Position numbers and translations under genes: made by a program. From positions 52,969,827 to 53,033,826 of the forward strand of contig JAHLJT010003656.1 of assembly GCA_031308135.1 (NCBI GenBank): a DNA stretch of 64,000 nucleotides, read 5' to 3'. Source of the stretch: Acheta domesticus. Lineage: Eukaryota; Arthropoda; Insecta; Orthoptera; Gryllidae. This document shows positions 44,860 through 57,325 of this stretch, one piece after another (within the stretch, counting starts at the first letter, position 1; every line of letters begins with the position of its first letter). The notes under the pieces were generated by a model, which saw only the letters and a program-made list of their open reading frames with translations, ran no database searches and was not told where the DNA came from.

Positions 44860-44902
44860 CTAAAAGATTTTTTTCGATAGCTTAGCTATCATCATCAGAG
44901 CT
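44860..44902 (-). ncRNA. Hammerhead-ribozyme-like motif in the left arm (mirror copy)
   Basis: Exact mirror of the right-arm motif on the - strand: CTGATGA at 44892-44898 and GAAA at 44872-44875. Same pairing and same caveats. Confidence 0.45.
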
Positions 44903-44961
44903 ATCTTACAGCCTCTGGGCGGAAAGGCAGAACTCCGTTTTCCGCCCAGAGGCTGTAAGAT

Positions 44962-45004
44962 AGCTCTGATGATGATAGCTAAGCTATCGAAAAAAATCTT
45001 TTAG
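44962..45004 (+). ncRNA. Hammerhead-ribozyme-like motif in the right arm
   Basis: CTGATGA (44966-44972), one T, then a 6-bp stem GATAGC/GCTATC with loop TAA (74-88), then GAAA (44989-44992). That is the CUGAUGA-stem II-GAAA core. Stem III could be AAAA TC TTTT, and stem I AGCT/AGCT, with a U before the cleavage point. Penelope-like retroelements are known to carry compact hammerheads of this form. Stem I is short here, so activity is doubtful. Confidence 0.45.
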
Positions 45005-45064
45005 CTCTAAATAAAAACATTGATACCAGACAACATCAGTGTCTCATCCTTTGTCTTAGAGATT

Positions 45065-45350
45065 GGTGACTGGTCCGGCCCCGTTCGTCCCCCGGATTGG
45101 CCTTTCGATTCCTCGCAGCTGGACAAGCCCACTCAAGCGTTTTTCGCCTCATGGACCAAGTGAGACTCGTGTTTACCCAGCGACCACACACTGGGCAGCG
45201 GGCGCGGGCGCTTACCGATTGGCTACGTCGCCGCCGGCGCTTCCCCGCGCTCTCGCGCCTATTGGCGCATCTCCGCTCTCCGCAACCCCGCTGCCCGCGG
45301 CCTCCGCCCGCCCTTGTGCATTGCAGAGCAGACACTCAGACCACCTCCAC
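45065..45350. other. GC-rich island beside the 114-bp palindrome
   Basis: CpG-rich with GATTGG/CCAAT-type boxes (GATTGGCC, CGATTGGCTACG, TATTGGCGC). That combination is common in CpG-island promoters, but no downstream gene was recognised. Confidence 0.4.
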
Positions 45351-45439
45351 GAACTTCCGCTTAACAACTCAATCGGGAAATTCGTGGAATAAGGCTGCTA
45401 CGGCAACCTGAGCGTTTAAAGTGAAACAATATAGTAGTG

Positions 45440-45600
45440 CTAAAAAAACCGCATCACCTCGCTCACAGTTATAATCTGCTGTAAGTTATAATCCTGAAAA
45501 TACACCACTTGATTTGCAAATATCGAATGAGTTAAGAAGGCAATGTAATCAGAAACATCATATAATCCACATAAAATATACGATTACCAATTTTTGAGGG
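45440..45600 (+). repeat. Interspersed repeat, inverted counterpart of 52140-52310
   Basis: CACAGTTATAATC, ATCCTGAAAATACA, CACTTGATTTGCAAA, ATCATATAATCCAC and ACCAATTTTTGAG appear in reverse complement at 52140-52310 in the same order. Non-coding. Confidence 0.75.
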
Positions 45601-46599
45601 CGTATTGGGTTAGGAACGTCCTTTTTGGTGATGCGGTCTCTTGAGCACTACTGTATCTCTTCTACAGCCGGCTCAAGAACTTAGCCAAGGTTCTCTATTT
45701 TAAAACATTAACCAACACTTAATATTCAATAAAAGGGTGTGAGCCAAGAAGAAATAGAAGAATTAATTTGAGAAGGAAGTGACGCGATATGACAACTCCA
45801 TGGAGAAGAACAAAAATATTAATGTCACTACCAAAAAAGCTTCACGTCACCATGACAGAAAGAGTGAAAATATGAGTCAGAAAAATTAGAAGGTAGTCTG
45901 GAGAAAAAGAATAACAACTGTTGGTCTTAAAGATTAATTTTCTGTATAGCAACTAGGGGTACGTCAGACTCAAAAGAGTACAAATAAGAAAAAAATAAAA
46001 TAGAAAAATCAATATTCGATGATATAGAGGAGATAAGTGTAGAAAGCGGGAGATAAGGATACTCATGCCACAAGGAAGGATAATAACAATGGAAAAAACG
46101 AAACCTGCAGTGGATACGAACCAAAGGAAAAGAAAGCCGAGTGCGGAAACAGGAAGAGGACGACACCATGACAAGACAAATCAAAATCATTTATAATTAA
46201 GGAATGATAGAAATGCTCGGTAGCATAAAATATTAATTTTTATAGGGTAAAGAATTAGGGCATGATTCCTTTCACACATCTCCCTCGATCACTCAGTTAT
46301 TTTTTTATATTATTCGCAATCTTCAGTAGGATAAACTAAAAAGGAAATCTCAGACACTGGCGTTCAAAGAACCAGAAACTAGCTCGTGGAAGTATTCTAT
46401 TTAATATCTCGACTCTCATGACACCTATGTATAGATATTACCAAGACAATACAAAATATTTTGAACATTTTACAACTACGGCACGTAGCTTGGCCAGAAA
46501 GTAAGTATTGTACTTTTTGTTTGCTCGTACGAGGCGGAATCAATGAATCGTTGCTCTAGCTTTCCCACAAGCAAAGAACCATTCTTTGCAGTACTAGAT
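45601..46599. other. Unclassified AT-rich DNA
   Basis: No supported gene. Confidence 0.4.
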
Positions 46600-47140
46600 T
46601 GATTGACTGATTGATTAGTGGTTGGAGGCGCATCAACTTTGTCATTAGTCTCGTTAGTAGCATGTAGTGCATGTTTTTATCATGGGAAGTGGCAGTGATC
46701 TTCCCCAGCCGGAGGGCGAAATCTGGCACAGACCTACCGTCGACTAGCTGGATATTCTTCCAATCGGGTATCTCCCACCTGCAAGACACTGCCTCGGCTG
46801 GAACAAGCTCTAAGCTCCCGACTTGTCTCCGGACATGTGTAGTAGTATAGTACTTATAAGAATGAGTGTGTGTAAGGGGTAAGGAAGAAGAAGGAAAGAT
46901 GTCACGGTCAGTGACCCGTTTGTTAGAGAATTGATCTGGCATTCAGCAGGTGTTGATCGAGAAATCCCGCAAAACTGCAGACCAGATCATCCGGCCGCTA
47001 GAATTCTCCTCCAGACAACGGCTGAATTCGACCCAGCTATGTACCGAATGTCCTGCCACCGTCAGGACTGGAACCGTGGGACCTCACCGGTGAGAGGCAG
47101 TACAGTGACGTCAACTGATGCCCTGAGTCATCTAAGCTGG
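46600..47140 (-). mobile_element. (AATC)n-tailed interspersed repeat, minus copy
   Basis: Starts with the reversed tail (GATTGATTGACTGATTGATT). It then has TCATTAGTCTCGTTAG, ATCATGGGAAG, CTACCGTCGACTAG, TCTCCCACCTG, GTAGTAGTATAGT, and beyond it CCAGACAACGGCTGAATTCG, the reversed head. It is the longest copy seen. Confidence 0.6.
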
Positions 47141-47214
47141 CCACAGTACTAGAGAGGTCTTCCTGTCATTTTCGACAGACCGCTGCTCTAGTGACGGGTC
47201 TAGTTTAATCTCCT

Positions 47215-47430
47215 TAACCCACCGTTCGCGCGTGGACCCGAGCTGTGAACTTGGCGTGAAGGCGGCGAAACCCCGAGCCACCAACGCAACGGGAATCGCC
47301 GTTCCCGACCCCTGAACCGGTCCTCCCCCTCCCCCACTCCCCCCTGCGCCACTCGTCGCGGACGGGAGAGTCCGGGCGTCGCGGAAGCCGATACCATCGC
47401 GCTGACGCTCCGGTTTAAAACGCCCCGGCG
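47215..47430. other. Small GC-rich patch
   Basis: CpG-rich with C runs. A 65-codon frame on the - strand is not convincing. Confidence 0.35.
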
Positions 47431-49383
47431 CCCCGGAATATTGTTTTACTTTACTAAACAGGCGAATAAACGTTTACGAGGTTCGTGATACATCTTGATT
47501 GGTTATCGTGATGAGATCTCAGACAAAACTAAGGTGAAGTTTGGTGGCGGAGTAGATTAGACACCAGTGCATTTTGTTTATTAGCTGTCGTGTTGTGATC
47601 TTCGTGTTGGGTGGGTAATGATCGTTAGAGCCCCGTCATTTATGAGGCAAATTATACCCCAAGAATGAGTGTAATTGATTGAGAATCATTTTTTCTTCAC
47701 AAACAAATTGTAAAAATATGTGTAAATATTTGTAAACAAATCTGTGTTAAAATGCATATATTACAGTTAGGTACTTTAATAAGAGTAAACGCAGAATTGT
47801 AATGAACTTGCAGCTAAATATTTAGATGAATTTATATCTACCGTAATTATGAATAGAATAAAATATGCGGAAGCTCGTTTTCAAAATAGCCGCGATGAAA
47901 TTGTAAAAACAGTTTTTTAACCTATTCATTTAAAAACAAATATATTAACATTATGAAAACAAACAATTAAAACGGTATATAATCATAATTTTGTTTCTTT
48001 ACCCTACTAGTTTATTATTCGTTCATCCAATAACCTTTCTTCTAAGTCTTCCATTTGACAATTCAGAAATTCAATGAATTTTTTCTCGCAAATAATTATT
48101 TACTCATATTACACGAACTTCCATTGAAATTCACATATTCCTATTGCTGTAATAGTAAATACAATAAATGACAGGAAAACAACTAAATCGCAGCAAACAA
48201 AAAAGGTTCGGTGTTTTAAGTTAATGGCAGGAAACGATTCTTAATACTTAAATACATCATTTCATGCATAAATATTGGTTGTCCGGGCCTCTGTGATGTC
48301 TCTAAGGAGACCTTCTAGTCTTAGTGGCAAGCAAGACGTCGATGCTCTGGACTTCAAACCTTTTTATTTGCTCGTTTGGTGAAGGGGTTATCGAAGATAA
48401 TGTTCTAATATTATCCTTGACGTCCATTTTTCTTTTTCCATGTCTACCTTCATTTCATTGTTGTGTCATTTTCATTGTCTCCTTTCCTTTAAAACAGGTT
48501 GAGGTTAAAGTGCGTATTTTCGAAATTTCAGTTCGCAATCAAGGTGGAGTTTATCCATTTTGTGTGGTATTTCAACTGTAATAGTAAGGAAAGAGATCTG
48601 GTTTTAGGTCGTAGGAGAAAAAATGAAAGTGAGTGGAAAGGGAATAAAATCAAGTCTAGAATTAAGGGAGCAGATAATGTAAATTATAAATATAAATAAA
48701 AAAAATATTTACAAAATAAATACAATAAAAAAAATTATTGTTCCTGCGTTTGTTGGAGGTCCAGACTGTGGTTGCAAGAAAAAGTGCTGTGAACGTGGCA
48801 GAGTTGTGAAGTGAAGAGGAAGATAACTTTTCTTTGTAAATTATTAACTAATTTTCGTATAATAGAAAAGCTGGCAACATTTTTAAGAATAATAATTTTT
48901 TTCTTCTCCATTTGATTAGTTTTATATCAAAAACCGAAGTAATTTTTTTAAACATGCTTACTTCAATATTGGAACCACATAATGGCACACTAAAAGGTTC
49001 GAAGTTTGCAACACTTTGATTTACATAGCGATGTATTCATAAACTCTAAACCAAAAATACCATAAGAGTTACTTTAAGAATGTATAAATAAACATTTTTT
49101 AATGTGAATAAAACAATACATTTTGAAGTAAATAGTTTTTACATTTCCCCAAACGTTGAAGCCCATGAACATCGTACGTTTTAGGAAAGGAAAACATCTG
49201 ACATGCCAGTAAAATTATTAAGCAATTTGGTAAGAAAGTTACTTAATATAGGATCAATATACAGAATGTGTGTAACAATGTTCCATTAAATTGCATGATA
49301 CATTTTTCTACTTTCAGCAATTTTTAATCTTTTAAGTGACAATTATCATTCATGAGACATTTTTTTCATTGCAATCGTAAAAA
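47431..49383. other. Intergenic AT-rich DNA
   Basis: No recognised gene or repeat. Confidence 0.5.
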
Positions 49384-49670
49384 CGTCACAAATGACCTTC
49401 ATTCATACTCAAGTTTCCGACTCTCTCAGTCTTTTTAATCCATGATGGTAATTGCATTTCTGGGAACTTCATGGTAACTGATCCCGGAACGGTGTGGAGG
49501 TATGTGACACTTTCCACATGTCCAATGCCTCCAGACTGGTTTCGTAATGGATTCGCGGAACATTGTGCGCCTACCGCTATGCCTGGATTTCGTCTCCATT
49601 CCGGAACGTACTGCAATGCTTGTCAGAGTCGCTGCAGTGACTTCTTATGTTGTAGTACCTAAACCCTGGA
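49384..49670. other. Moderately GC block, unclassified
   Basis: Short frames on both strands (49471-49662 + and 49386-49616 -) with no recognised motif. Its composition differs from the flanks, so it could be an old transposon piece. Confidence 0.25.
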
Positions 49671-51654
49671 AAGACGTACCGTTCGCTGCCTTAATTATCT
49701 CTTAACTGAATACCTGTTCGCCAGACGTTAAAAGACAATACTACAAATCTTCGATAAACCTACAAGGAAATGTGGCCAAGAAGAAAAAAAAATGACGGCG
49801 CTTAGAGAATAATGCGATAACAAAATGAGAGGGTTCGTCTTCTAGTCGTTATTACCTTAAGGTAGCTGTCTATCTGAACAAAAAAATCTAGAATTTTTTT
49901 TTTTGTTTTTCCTTGTACATCTGATTTCTTTATGCTTTTAGAGATCAAATAATACAAAAGTTTTCTATTTGTTCATAAATAATTGGCCAAAATGCAGGTA
50001 TTTTATCAGGTATTTATGCAGGTATTATATCAAACAGAATAATTCTTCAACAAATCGATGTACTTTGATAATTCTTTTTTTAATTTATCATAATTTTCTA
50101 TTCTATCAAATGAACTAGAATGGTAAAGGCACAGTGAAAACTAAGGAAACAGAATTCGATTATTTGAGAAAAGTAATTGTTTATCAATTTACTTGGGTCA
50201 TTTCATTTCATATAACTGAAACTTTTAATGAACCATTACCTATTCCATGTCCATTCCCTAGAACAAATTATGAGTTATATGCTGCAAAAAGAATTGTATT
50301 ATTATCTTTAATAGTTTATGATTTAAGATGTTTGACATGCACGAATGTTCTGAAAATTTACAATTCGGGAAAATGCATCGGAAGTTCATTTACTTAGGGC
50401 TTGAAAGTTAAAAAATTCTCACACACTAGAAATGTAGAAAGAAATGGTTTGAAGCATTTAAAAGAGAATACACACGACTCAATAAAAATTGAAAAACATG
50501 AAATTTCACGATTTTTCATCATTTTGAGGTAGACAACTATCTTAACAATTAACCTTTTGACAAGCTTAATTATCCCTTTAAAACTGCAAAATGACAAAAT
50601 TATAATCAAGAATTTTATTTGCTCATGACATAATGTGTCGAGTCAGAGCGCCAACGAATAGTTACATTACATGAAGTCAAATGTCACGAAACCAACAAGT
50701 TTGTAGTCTAAACGTCAATTTATAAACGTTAAGCTAATTGATGACATTCGAAAGCGTAAAAAGACATTGTTTAGAATGACCAATTTCCGAATTTAGAGTA
50801 ATGGTGAGCAGCTAATTGCAGAGCTGTTCAGAAGAGCCATCGGCAGCAGATTTTATGAAAGAGAAGCTATAATTCCCATATGCTTTCTGGAGCGCCGATA
50901 ACCCTAATCGCACCCCTTTACGGACATTAGTTAATCTAAGAATAAAGAATAGCAACGAGCGTAGTTGACAAAATCTGATAACCAGAAACGTTCTTTCTAA
51001 TGCAGTAGAAACTACTTTGCATTCAAGATCGAGCTGCAGATTCGATGCAGATATAACAGTCCTGTCGCCGAACGAACTAAACCTCCACTCCTCTCGCTTA
51101 TAGCGAAATAAGAGCTCAAGAAAAGTGGGCGAATATTTTTTTATATACTACTTTACTAGAATTACTAGAAGATATTGCCGGAAAGGACTTGAGATATGAG
51201 CAATCGAATAGTTGAAGGTTACGTAAAGGTAGGGCCAATAACAGCAAAACAAACTTGAAGAATGGTCATCACTGGTGTCTTCACCTTTTGTATGAAGGTT
51301 TTTCGTGTGAAATTTTTGTTGGTAGAGAATGTTAATGTAAGTTATATTTGTTTATAACTTGAACTCAGTTTCAAAGCATTCACCTGAAAAATAAATGCTG
51401 GAGAACTCAATTAATATGAACTCAAATTGAATCTGAAAAGAAGTAATTTATTTACAACAAGATTTTTGTATGCGATTTTATACACATAAATGTATGCTGC
51501 CATGTAACGTAACTTCAAATGCTGTGCATTGAGTCACTTTCAATTCCATGCTGTTACCAGCAGTTTGAGATGGAAGAGTACAGTTACTTCAAGAATCGTG
51601 TCAGGAACACTGCATACTGATTCACGCTTGTTCGTGAAGTGAAGGCAAATGGAG
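49671..51654. other. Intergenic AT-rich DNA
   Basis: The frame 50134-50397 (87 codons, TFNEPLPIPCPFPRTNYELY) is not recognised. Nothing else supported. Confidence 0.4.
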
Positions 51655-51885
51655 TAGGTCTGGGATAAGACTCTTGCTGGCAGCGGCGACAGCGCGGAGG
51701 CAGCCCGGTGGAAATTGCGTAATGGCAGCCATCGGCGGGGTGGGATGGGAGGGGGGCAAATTGAAGGGGGCGGCCCCTGTGGGCCAGGCGGGCAGCGCAC
51801 GCGCGCGCCCCAGTGGCCCCTGAACGCGGCCCCCGCGGTGGCCAGGCGGAGGCTCTTCCCTTGCAGGAACCAACCGACAACTCCT
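51655..51885. other. GC-rich patch
   Basis: G-rich run GGGGTGGGATGGGAGGGGGG and CpG-dense GCACGCGCGCGCC. No credible exon. Confidence 0.45.
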
Positions 51886-51946
51886 CGGACTCGCACGAGT
51901 AGTACTCCGACCCAGGTGCGTGGAGCTTTCTAGTTACCGGCTTAAG

Positions 51947-52016
51947 TGGCTACAATTGATGCCACACAAATATGGCATCAATTGATGCCACACAAAAGTG
52001 GCATCAATTGATGCCA
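51947..52016. repeat. 26-bp tandem repeat, about 2.7 units, each with a 16-bp palindrome
   Basis: Unit: TGGCATCAATTGATGCCACA then CAAAAG. The palindrome GGCATCAATTGATGCC occurs in each complete unit. Confidence 0.9.
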
Positions 52017-52139
52017 CTGCAGTGCCTCTGGCGGTCCTTGGGTTGCACCCCCCACGGTGGCAGTGGTTTCGACACTTGCTGCATACAATAGTGCTCAAAG
52101 AAATCGAAATCTAAAAAAATGGTCATTCTGCATTTTACT

Positions 52140-52310
52140 AATCCAATATACTCTCAAAAATTGGTAATCATATATTTTGTGGATTATATGATGTTTCTGA
52201 TTCCATTATCTTCATAACTCACTCGATGTTTGCAAATCAAGTGATGTATTTTCAAGATTATATTGCAGATTATAACTGTGAGCGACGTGATACAGGTTTT
52301 TTGAGCACTA
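52140..52310 (-). repeat. Interspersed repeat, inverted counterpart of 45440-45600
   Basis: Reverse complement of the blocks at 45440-45600, about 6.6 kb away. Confidence 0.75.
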
Positions 52311-52715
52311 CTCTTGGTCGAATTTAGCCGCTGTCTGGAGGCGGCTGCTTTAATCGGTAGTTTTCCGTGGTTTCCTCGATTCACACCAGGCGGATGCCGG
52401 AAGAGTTCCTTAACTAACCGGCAACGGACCCCAAGTTTTCCTTGCCCTAACTTCACTTCTTACTTACACACACTTACAATTACATCCACTACACTACCAC
52501 ATGCTGGGAGACAAGACGGGAGCTTACCCCGGCTGGGGTGGCGCACCGCTGGTGAGAGATATCTGCTTGGGGACCTCTCCCGCAAGCCGATATGTAGGTC
52601 GGCACCGGATGTCATTCAGCAGGGGAAGAACATCGCGATAAAACATGCACTGCACTTACGGGACTAATGACCTTACCAGTTGATGCGCCCGGAATTACTA
52701 GTCAATCTCTCAATC
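52311..52715 (+). mobile_element. (AATC)n-tailed interspersed repeat, plus copy
   Basis: GCCGCTGTCTGGAGG, GGTAGTTTTCCGTGG, CACACCAGGCGGATGCCGG, ACTACACTACCACATGC, AGGTCGGCACCGGAT and ATGCGCCCGGAATTACTAG, then TCAATCTCTCAATCAATCAA. Closest relative of 26590-27050. Confidence 0.65.
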
Positions 52716-52734
52716 AATCAAAGTTTGCTCTTGG

Positions 52735-52855
52735 AGCCTTCCTCGTGCGCAGAGATACCTGACGGGGGAAACTCCGCAAGCCAACGTCGTTCGGCGCCGG
52801 ATCTCCCTTCCAGCGGAGGAGGACCACAGCAATTGGTTGATTAATCAATTGAACA
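52735..52855 (+). mobile_element. Partial copy of the (AATC)n-tailed repeat
   Basis: AGAGATACCTGACGGGGGAA, GGCGCCGGATCTCCCTTCCA and AGCGGAGGAGGACCAC match the tail half of the family. It follows the previous copy directly. Confidence 0.5.
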
Positions 52856-52859
52856 ACCC

Positions 52860-54414
52860 AAGTCTGACCTCTGGTTGGCCTCTATTTCTTGTTGTGGTGC
52901 TTATCGGACTTTCGTGAATTTACATTTCTTTTTGAATGGATGGATGCTACAGATCAACCAATATCTAACATCATGATTACGCCACACTGAAGTACAACCG
53001 AATTTACGTGACTCTGAGACTCGTTGGTCTGAGGCTCGGATAGCCGAATATTTGAAGAGAGCGAAGGTGAGAAATTTTTCGGTTTTAAGAAAACTTCGTA
53101 AATTGAATGATGATAATTACCGTGGGTAATTACGTAGTAGTCAGACAAGTTGAAGAAGTTAGACAGCTCACCTTTCACCTCTGGATATGAGGATCCAAAT
53201 CACAGTCGATCCGAATGGATTTAATGGCGGACAAAGCGAGTTCGCGGCAGGTTTTCTGAGGGTTCTTTCGTTTCCCGGCACCCTTTTCAATGTTAGTCCA
53301 CATCATGCATATCACATCTAAATCTCTCTGACATCAAATGATACAAGTACGCCTCGGATATGGTCATAATGCTTAGGTACGTTCATCCTAGTAAAAAATA
53401 TTGATACGGTTCACTACTGCTAGATATTTACATTCATTTGTACGTTAATAGAGCAATGATCCAGGATTATGATATATAGTTGCAAGAGTCAATTTAAATT
53501 AGTGACACACCGACAATATCTATCGACACACTATTACTTCGCATCACATACTCGCGGATCCAGAAGGGTCTAACAAGTGATCGAAGTTGTTGATCCACAT
53601 CGTCCTAAGGTTCTTTGATTCATCACTAACATTATAAAACAGGAGAGCCCAGGGATCACGCATCTCCGTCTCACTTGAGGCAGTGAGAAATTCCTAAGTG
53701 TATTGCAATAGAGAGAGAAATCTCAAGAGAGAAGGAATCTCGAAGGTAGGAAAGACGTTGAATGAGCGAAAGAAGTTTGTGTGTAAGTACCGTTTGATAT
53801 ACGAAATGACATAACACATTCCTCAATAGCTACTAGATAAAAAGAGCCGAGTTGAAAGTAACTTAATGACAACTCTTCTCTTTACAACACATCTGCAATG
53901 AAACACCCAGGCGATCTCCATTCCACTCAACAAAGCTTGTCCTTACACTATTTCAGTCCGAAACTATAGCAAGACCTACGCCACAAACAGGTCGTTTTTT
54001 CATTGTTTCTCATGAGAGGGACCACGGCTTTGAGTGATGATAAGAGGGATGGAATATCACAAATATGCCGGTAACGGGGTGATGCTGGTAAGATACCGAT
54101 AAGAACCTACTGGCTGACTCCCCTAATTCTTCGCTTTCCGTTTACATTTCTCAAATGTTCAACATTCCACCGCCGTTTCCTACTGCTGTTCGTGCACACA
54201 ATGTGCACACGAAATTTATACAGTAAGTTCAACAGCTATTAACTACACGAGTCATTTACCTGACCGTGCTCTTTCCTTCAACTTAACGAGATTCAAGCGA
54301 CTGAGAACTTCCATGTGGCCCGCCTCGCTGGAGAACACTTCAGCTTCCCAGCTTCCGAGACAAGCACATCATTTACGAAAACGCTACTTGTGCGATTGAC
54401 ACATGAAGTGGGGG
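52860..54414. other. Intergenic DNA, unclassified
   Basis: No recognised gene. Confidence 0.4.
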
Positions 54415-55370
54415 GGAGCTGCCCCGCCCCTTCGCAGCGGCCGCCGGTCGCGTCCGCACGCGCGGCGGGACCTTCAGCCGGGCAGTCGCCCGCCCCACCC
54501 GCGACTGCGGTTTTGTCTGCGCCGCTTCCTGTAGCCTCGGCCGCTGGCCGCGCGCTTCCCCTCCCCGCCTCCGCCCTTCGCCCCGCCGCCGCCAACGCTG
54601 GCCCCTCCCCGGTACAGCCATCCCACACCCGCCGCCGCCCTCGTCAACGCCTTCGTGTCACCACCTTCACCGTCTCCCTACCTGCCATACCACCACCAGT
54701 CCCACCGTCTGCGCAACCGCCACCACCGCCACCATCGTCACCGCTGCCCCACCGCGCCGCCATCTGCAACGCCACAGCCGCCGCCACCGCTGCCAGCTCC
54801 CTCAACGCCATTGCCATCATTGTCCTTACCGTCGCCGCCGCCAACATTTGCCACTGCGTTTAAGGTTACTGTCATCTTTGTCAGCACCGCCTTTGACTTC
54901 TCGGTTACCGCTACTCACCACTCGATCACCGCGCGGTTGTCGTCAGCCCTTGCTTTCGTTACCGCAGCCACCTTTACTGCCATTGATGCCCTTACTGCCA
55001 TTGCTACTACCATCACTATCCCTACTGCCTTGCTACTTTCACTACCCTTATTGCCATTGCTACTACAGTCAAAAACAATCCGCAATCACTGTTGGCATTG
55101 CCACTTAGTTTCTTTGTCGTCGTTGTCTCTTTCACCCCCTCTGCGCTAACATTCACCCCTACCGCCAGCGATTTTCCCCCTCAGGCTTTCGCAGCCTCCG
55201 CTCCCACCTCCTACTATTTCATCCGTGGCGCTTCACTTCTCTCCTGCTGTCGCAACCCTTCTGCCGCCACAAAAACAACCTTCACCGCTGTTGACGTTAC
55301 GCCCACCGACGCTGCTGCCTCCACCTCCGCAGTCTTCACTGCCGTCAACTCTCTTTATTTTCCTTAGCAT
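54415..55370. repeat. GC-rich then pyrimidine-rich low-complexity tract
   Basis: 54415-54640 is CpG-dense. 54640-55370 is built of degenerate (CCACCN)n and CTACTGCCATTGCTACTAC-like units. Long frames on the + strand (54315-54863, 54655-55149) consist of Pro/Ser/Thr/Leu/Ala runs and are best read as composition artefacts. Confidence 0.55.
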
Positions 55371-55699
55371 CCCTTCTGACGAGTCGCCTTTGCAAACGAG
55401 TAATATACACCTTAACTACTCGAAATTTTCAGATGTACTGGAGGTTACTATTCCCTAAAAAAACAATGACTATCGTAATAATTACTATCCAAACATTCTA
55501 GTCTTTTGGGGGAATATTATGATTAAAATATAGTTTGAAACTTTTATGACGCTTGTCCATTTATGTTTACAAACGTCTGATTTTTTTCTTCAATGTTCGT
55601 CTTGATGCTAGCGCAAGCTTCTCGCATTGCATTCCGCGAATGATTTAAGCTATCTTATCTGGGGCTTCCGCAGAAGCAGGTCAGGTATTGTCAAGGCAC

Positions 55700-56000
55700 A
55701 ACAATTGAGGACGATGGAAAGTGGTCGTAGGGCGATGGCGGAGAATGCGGGGCAGCGGATTGGGCGTTACGGGGGCGAAGCGGGCCCATGCGTGGGCAAT
55801 GTGGGGACCATGCTGAGGCCATGCGGGGCCACGCGGGGTGAGACGAGGCCGATGCGGGGCAGGTGCGGGGCCGATGCGGCCGAGGCGAAGCAGATGAGTG
55901 GAGGATGCGGGAGCATAGACTAAAGAGGGACATCTTTACTCTATGGCGGGAGTGAGGCCGGGGTATGGGGGACCAAGACGGGGCGAGGTGGGGAGATGGC
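55700..56000 (+). repeat. Degenerate G-rich minisatellite
   Basis: Irregular repeats of GATGCGGGGC, GCGGGGC and CATGCGGGGCC-type units. No credible protein. Confidence 0.55.
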
Positions 56001-56984
56001 GGGAGGGTTCGAGCACAACACGAGGGCTCCAGTTGCACCCGTGACTGGCGATCGGTGTGGAAGCGTGTAGCAGGACTCTCAAGATTACACTCAAGAGCTA
56101 CGTCCTTTGACGAGTGTGTTCGACTTGACTGAGTTTACGTACATAAAGACCTTTACATGTCTTCATGATTTTATAAAATGCACGCGTGTGATATACGAAA
56201 TATTTATTTTGAAGATCGGCATGTTCCACCTATTTTTATCATCATCCAGATTTAAACATGTTTATATATTCCCGAAACAATATCTCTTTTTATGTATATT
56301 ATCCGTTTGTGTTAGATTTACAATTGTCGAAGAGAATGTTTTCGATTTTTGAAGTGCAAAGCTAAGGATTTTTTAAAGAAAATTGGCCTCCCTCAAGTTC
56401 TTTCCCATTCAAATATCAAAAGAGAAACGAATTTAGAAGAATGATTTTAGCTCCTCCTCAATGTAGAAGTAGAATAACACAAACTAATTAGTATGTAGTT
56501 GAAATGGATTTGCTTCATATAGTTTTACCGAGATAAAAACGACTTTACATTATACAAAATACATATTCACTATACTTCAAGTTCCTTTTTATCGCAAGAT
56601 TCTTGTCATCTGCCTTATAGATACTCTCTAGTAACCTGCAACGATATAAAAACGTATTATTCTTCCTCGTTAAATATTATTATTTCTGAGTACCTACATC
56701 ATTGCTAATTATGAATATCGGAAAAAGGAAATGTAAAAAATCATGGTAATGCATTTATTGTATTTAACATTTCAGTGGTAAATAAGACTGCACAGAACAA
56801 AATCCTGACATTACAATCTAATAAGAAAATATGATGTTGAACACACATCCAAACCACTTTCCATACCAATACTTGAGCGTGACACACCATCAATGTCGTT
56901 AGATTCCTCCTAAAACGAATTACCAACAGAAATCGTCCATAAATTCCTAATCCATTCCTGGCGGGCGTTCAGCGGACATCAAAG
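56001..56984. other. Intergenic AT-rich DNA
   Basis: No recognised gene or repeat. Confidence 0.5.
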
Positions 56985-57325
56985 AATGTCCTCCGCCACG
57001 AGCGTCTCAAGATCCGTATCTCGGCCGGCGGGCGCGGCGCGGCGCGGGGCGGCGGGAAGGAGCCGTCGCTTCGAGGGCGAACGCACTGTCCACCTGTACG
57101 CGGGCGATGGAGAGGATGCGGGGGCGGGGCGGGGGCGGCGCGCTCGTGCCGTATGGACCGCGGGCGCGTCGATGGCCGCGCAGATAAGTTAATAACAGGC
57201 GCGCCATCGCCCGCCCACGGCGCGCTGTCCGCCCCAGAGTCGGGGGGGCGGGGCGGGGAGGGCTGAGGCCGAAGGGGCGGGGAGGATGTGCTGGTCGGCG
57301 CGGCGGCCTCGTGGAGCGCGTTGCC
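56985..57325. other. GC-rich, CpG-dense island
   Basis: GCGCGGCGCGGGGCGGCGGG-type sequence with AGATAAGTTAATAACAGG (GATA-type site) in its middle. Frames on both strands are compositional. Confidence 0.5.

Larger units (their letters stand above)
44812..45052. repeat. Perfect 114-bp inverted repeat with a 13-base spacer
   Basis: Arms 44812-44925 and 44939-45052 are exact reverse complements over their whole length, checked base by base; the spacer is GGCAGAACTCCGT. Each arm carries, pointing outward, a hammerhead-ribozyme-like core and AAATAAAAACATTG. The two half-elements face away from each other from the centre. Confidence 0.95.

Noticed and set aside
54315..55458. 182- and 164-codon + strand frames rich in Pro, Ser, Thr and Leu
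   Set aside because: The DNA is low-complexity (CCACCN)n and CTACTGCCATT-like repeats, so open frames are expected without coding.
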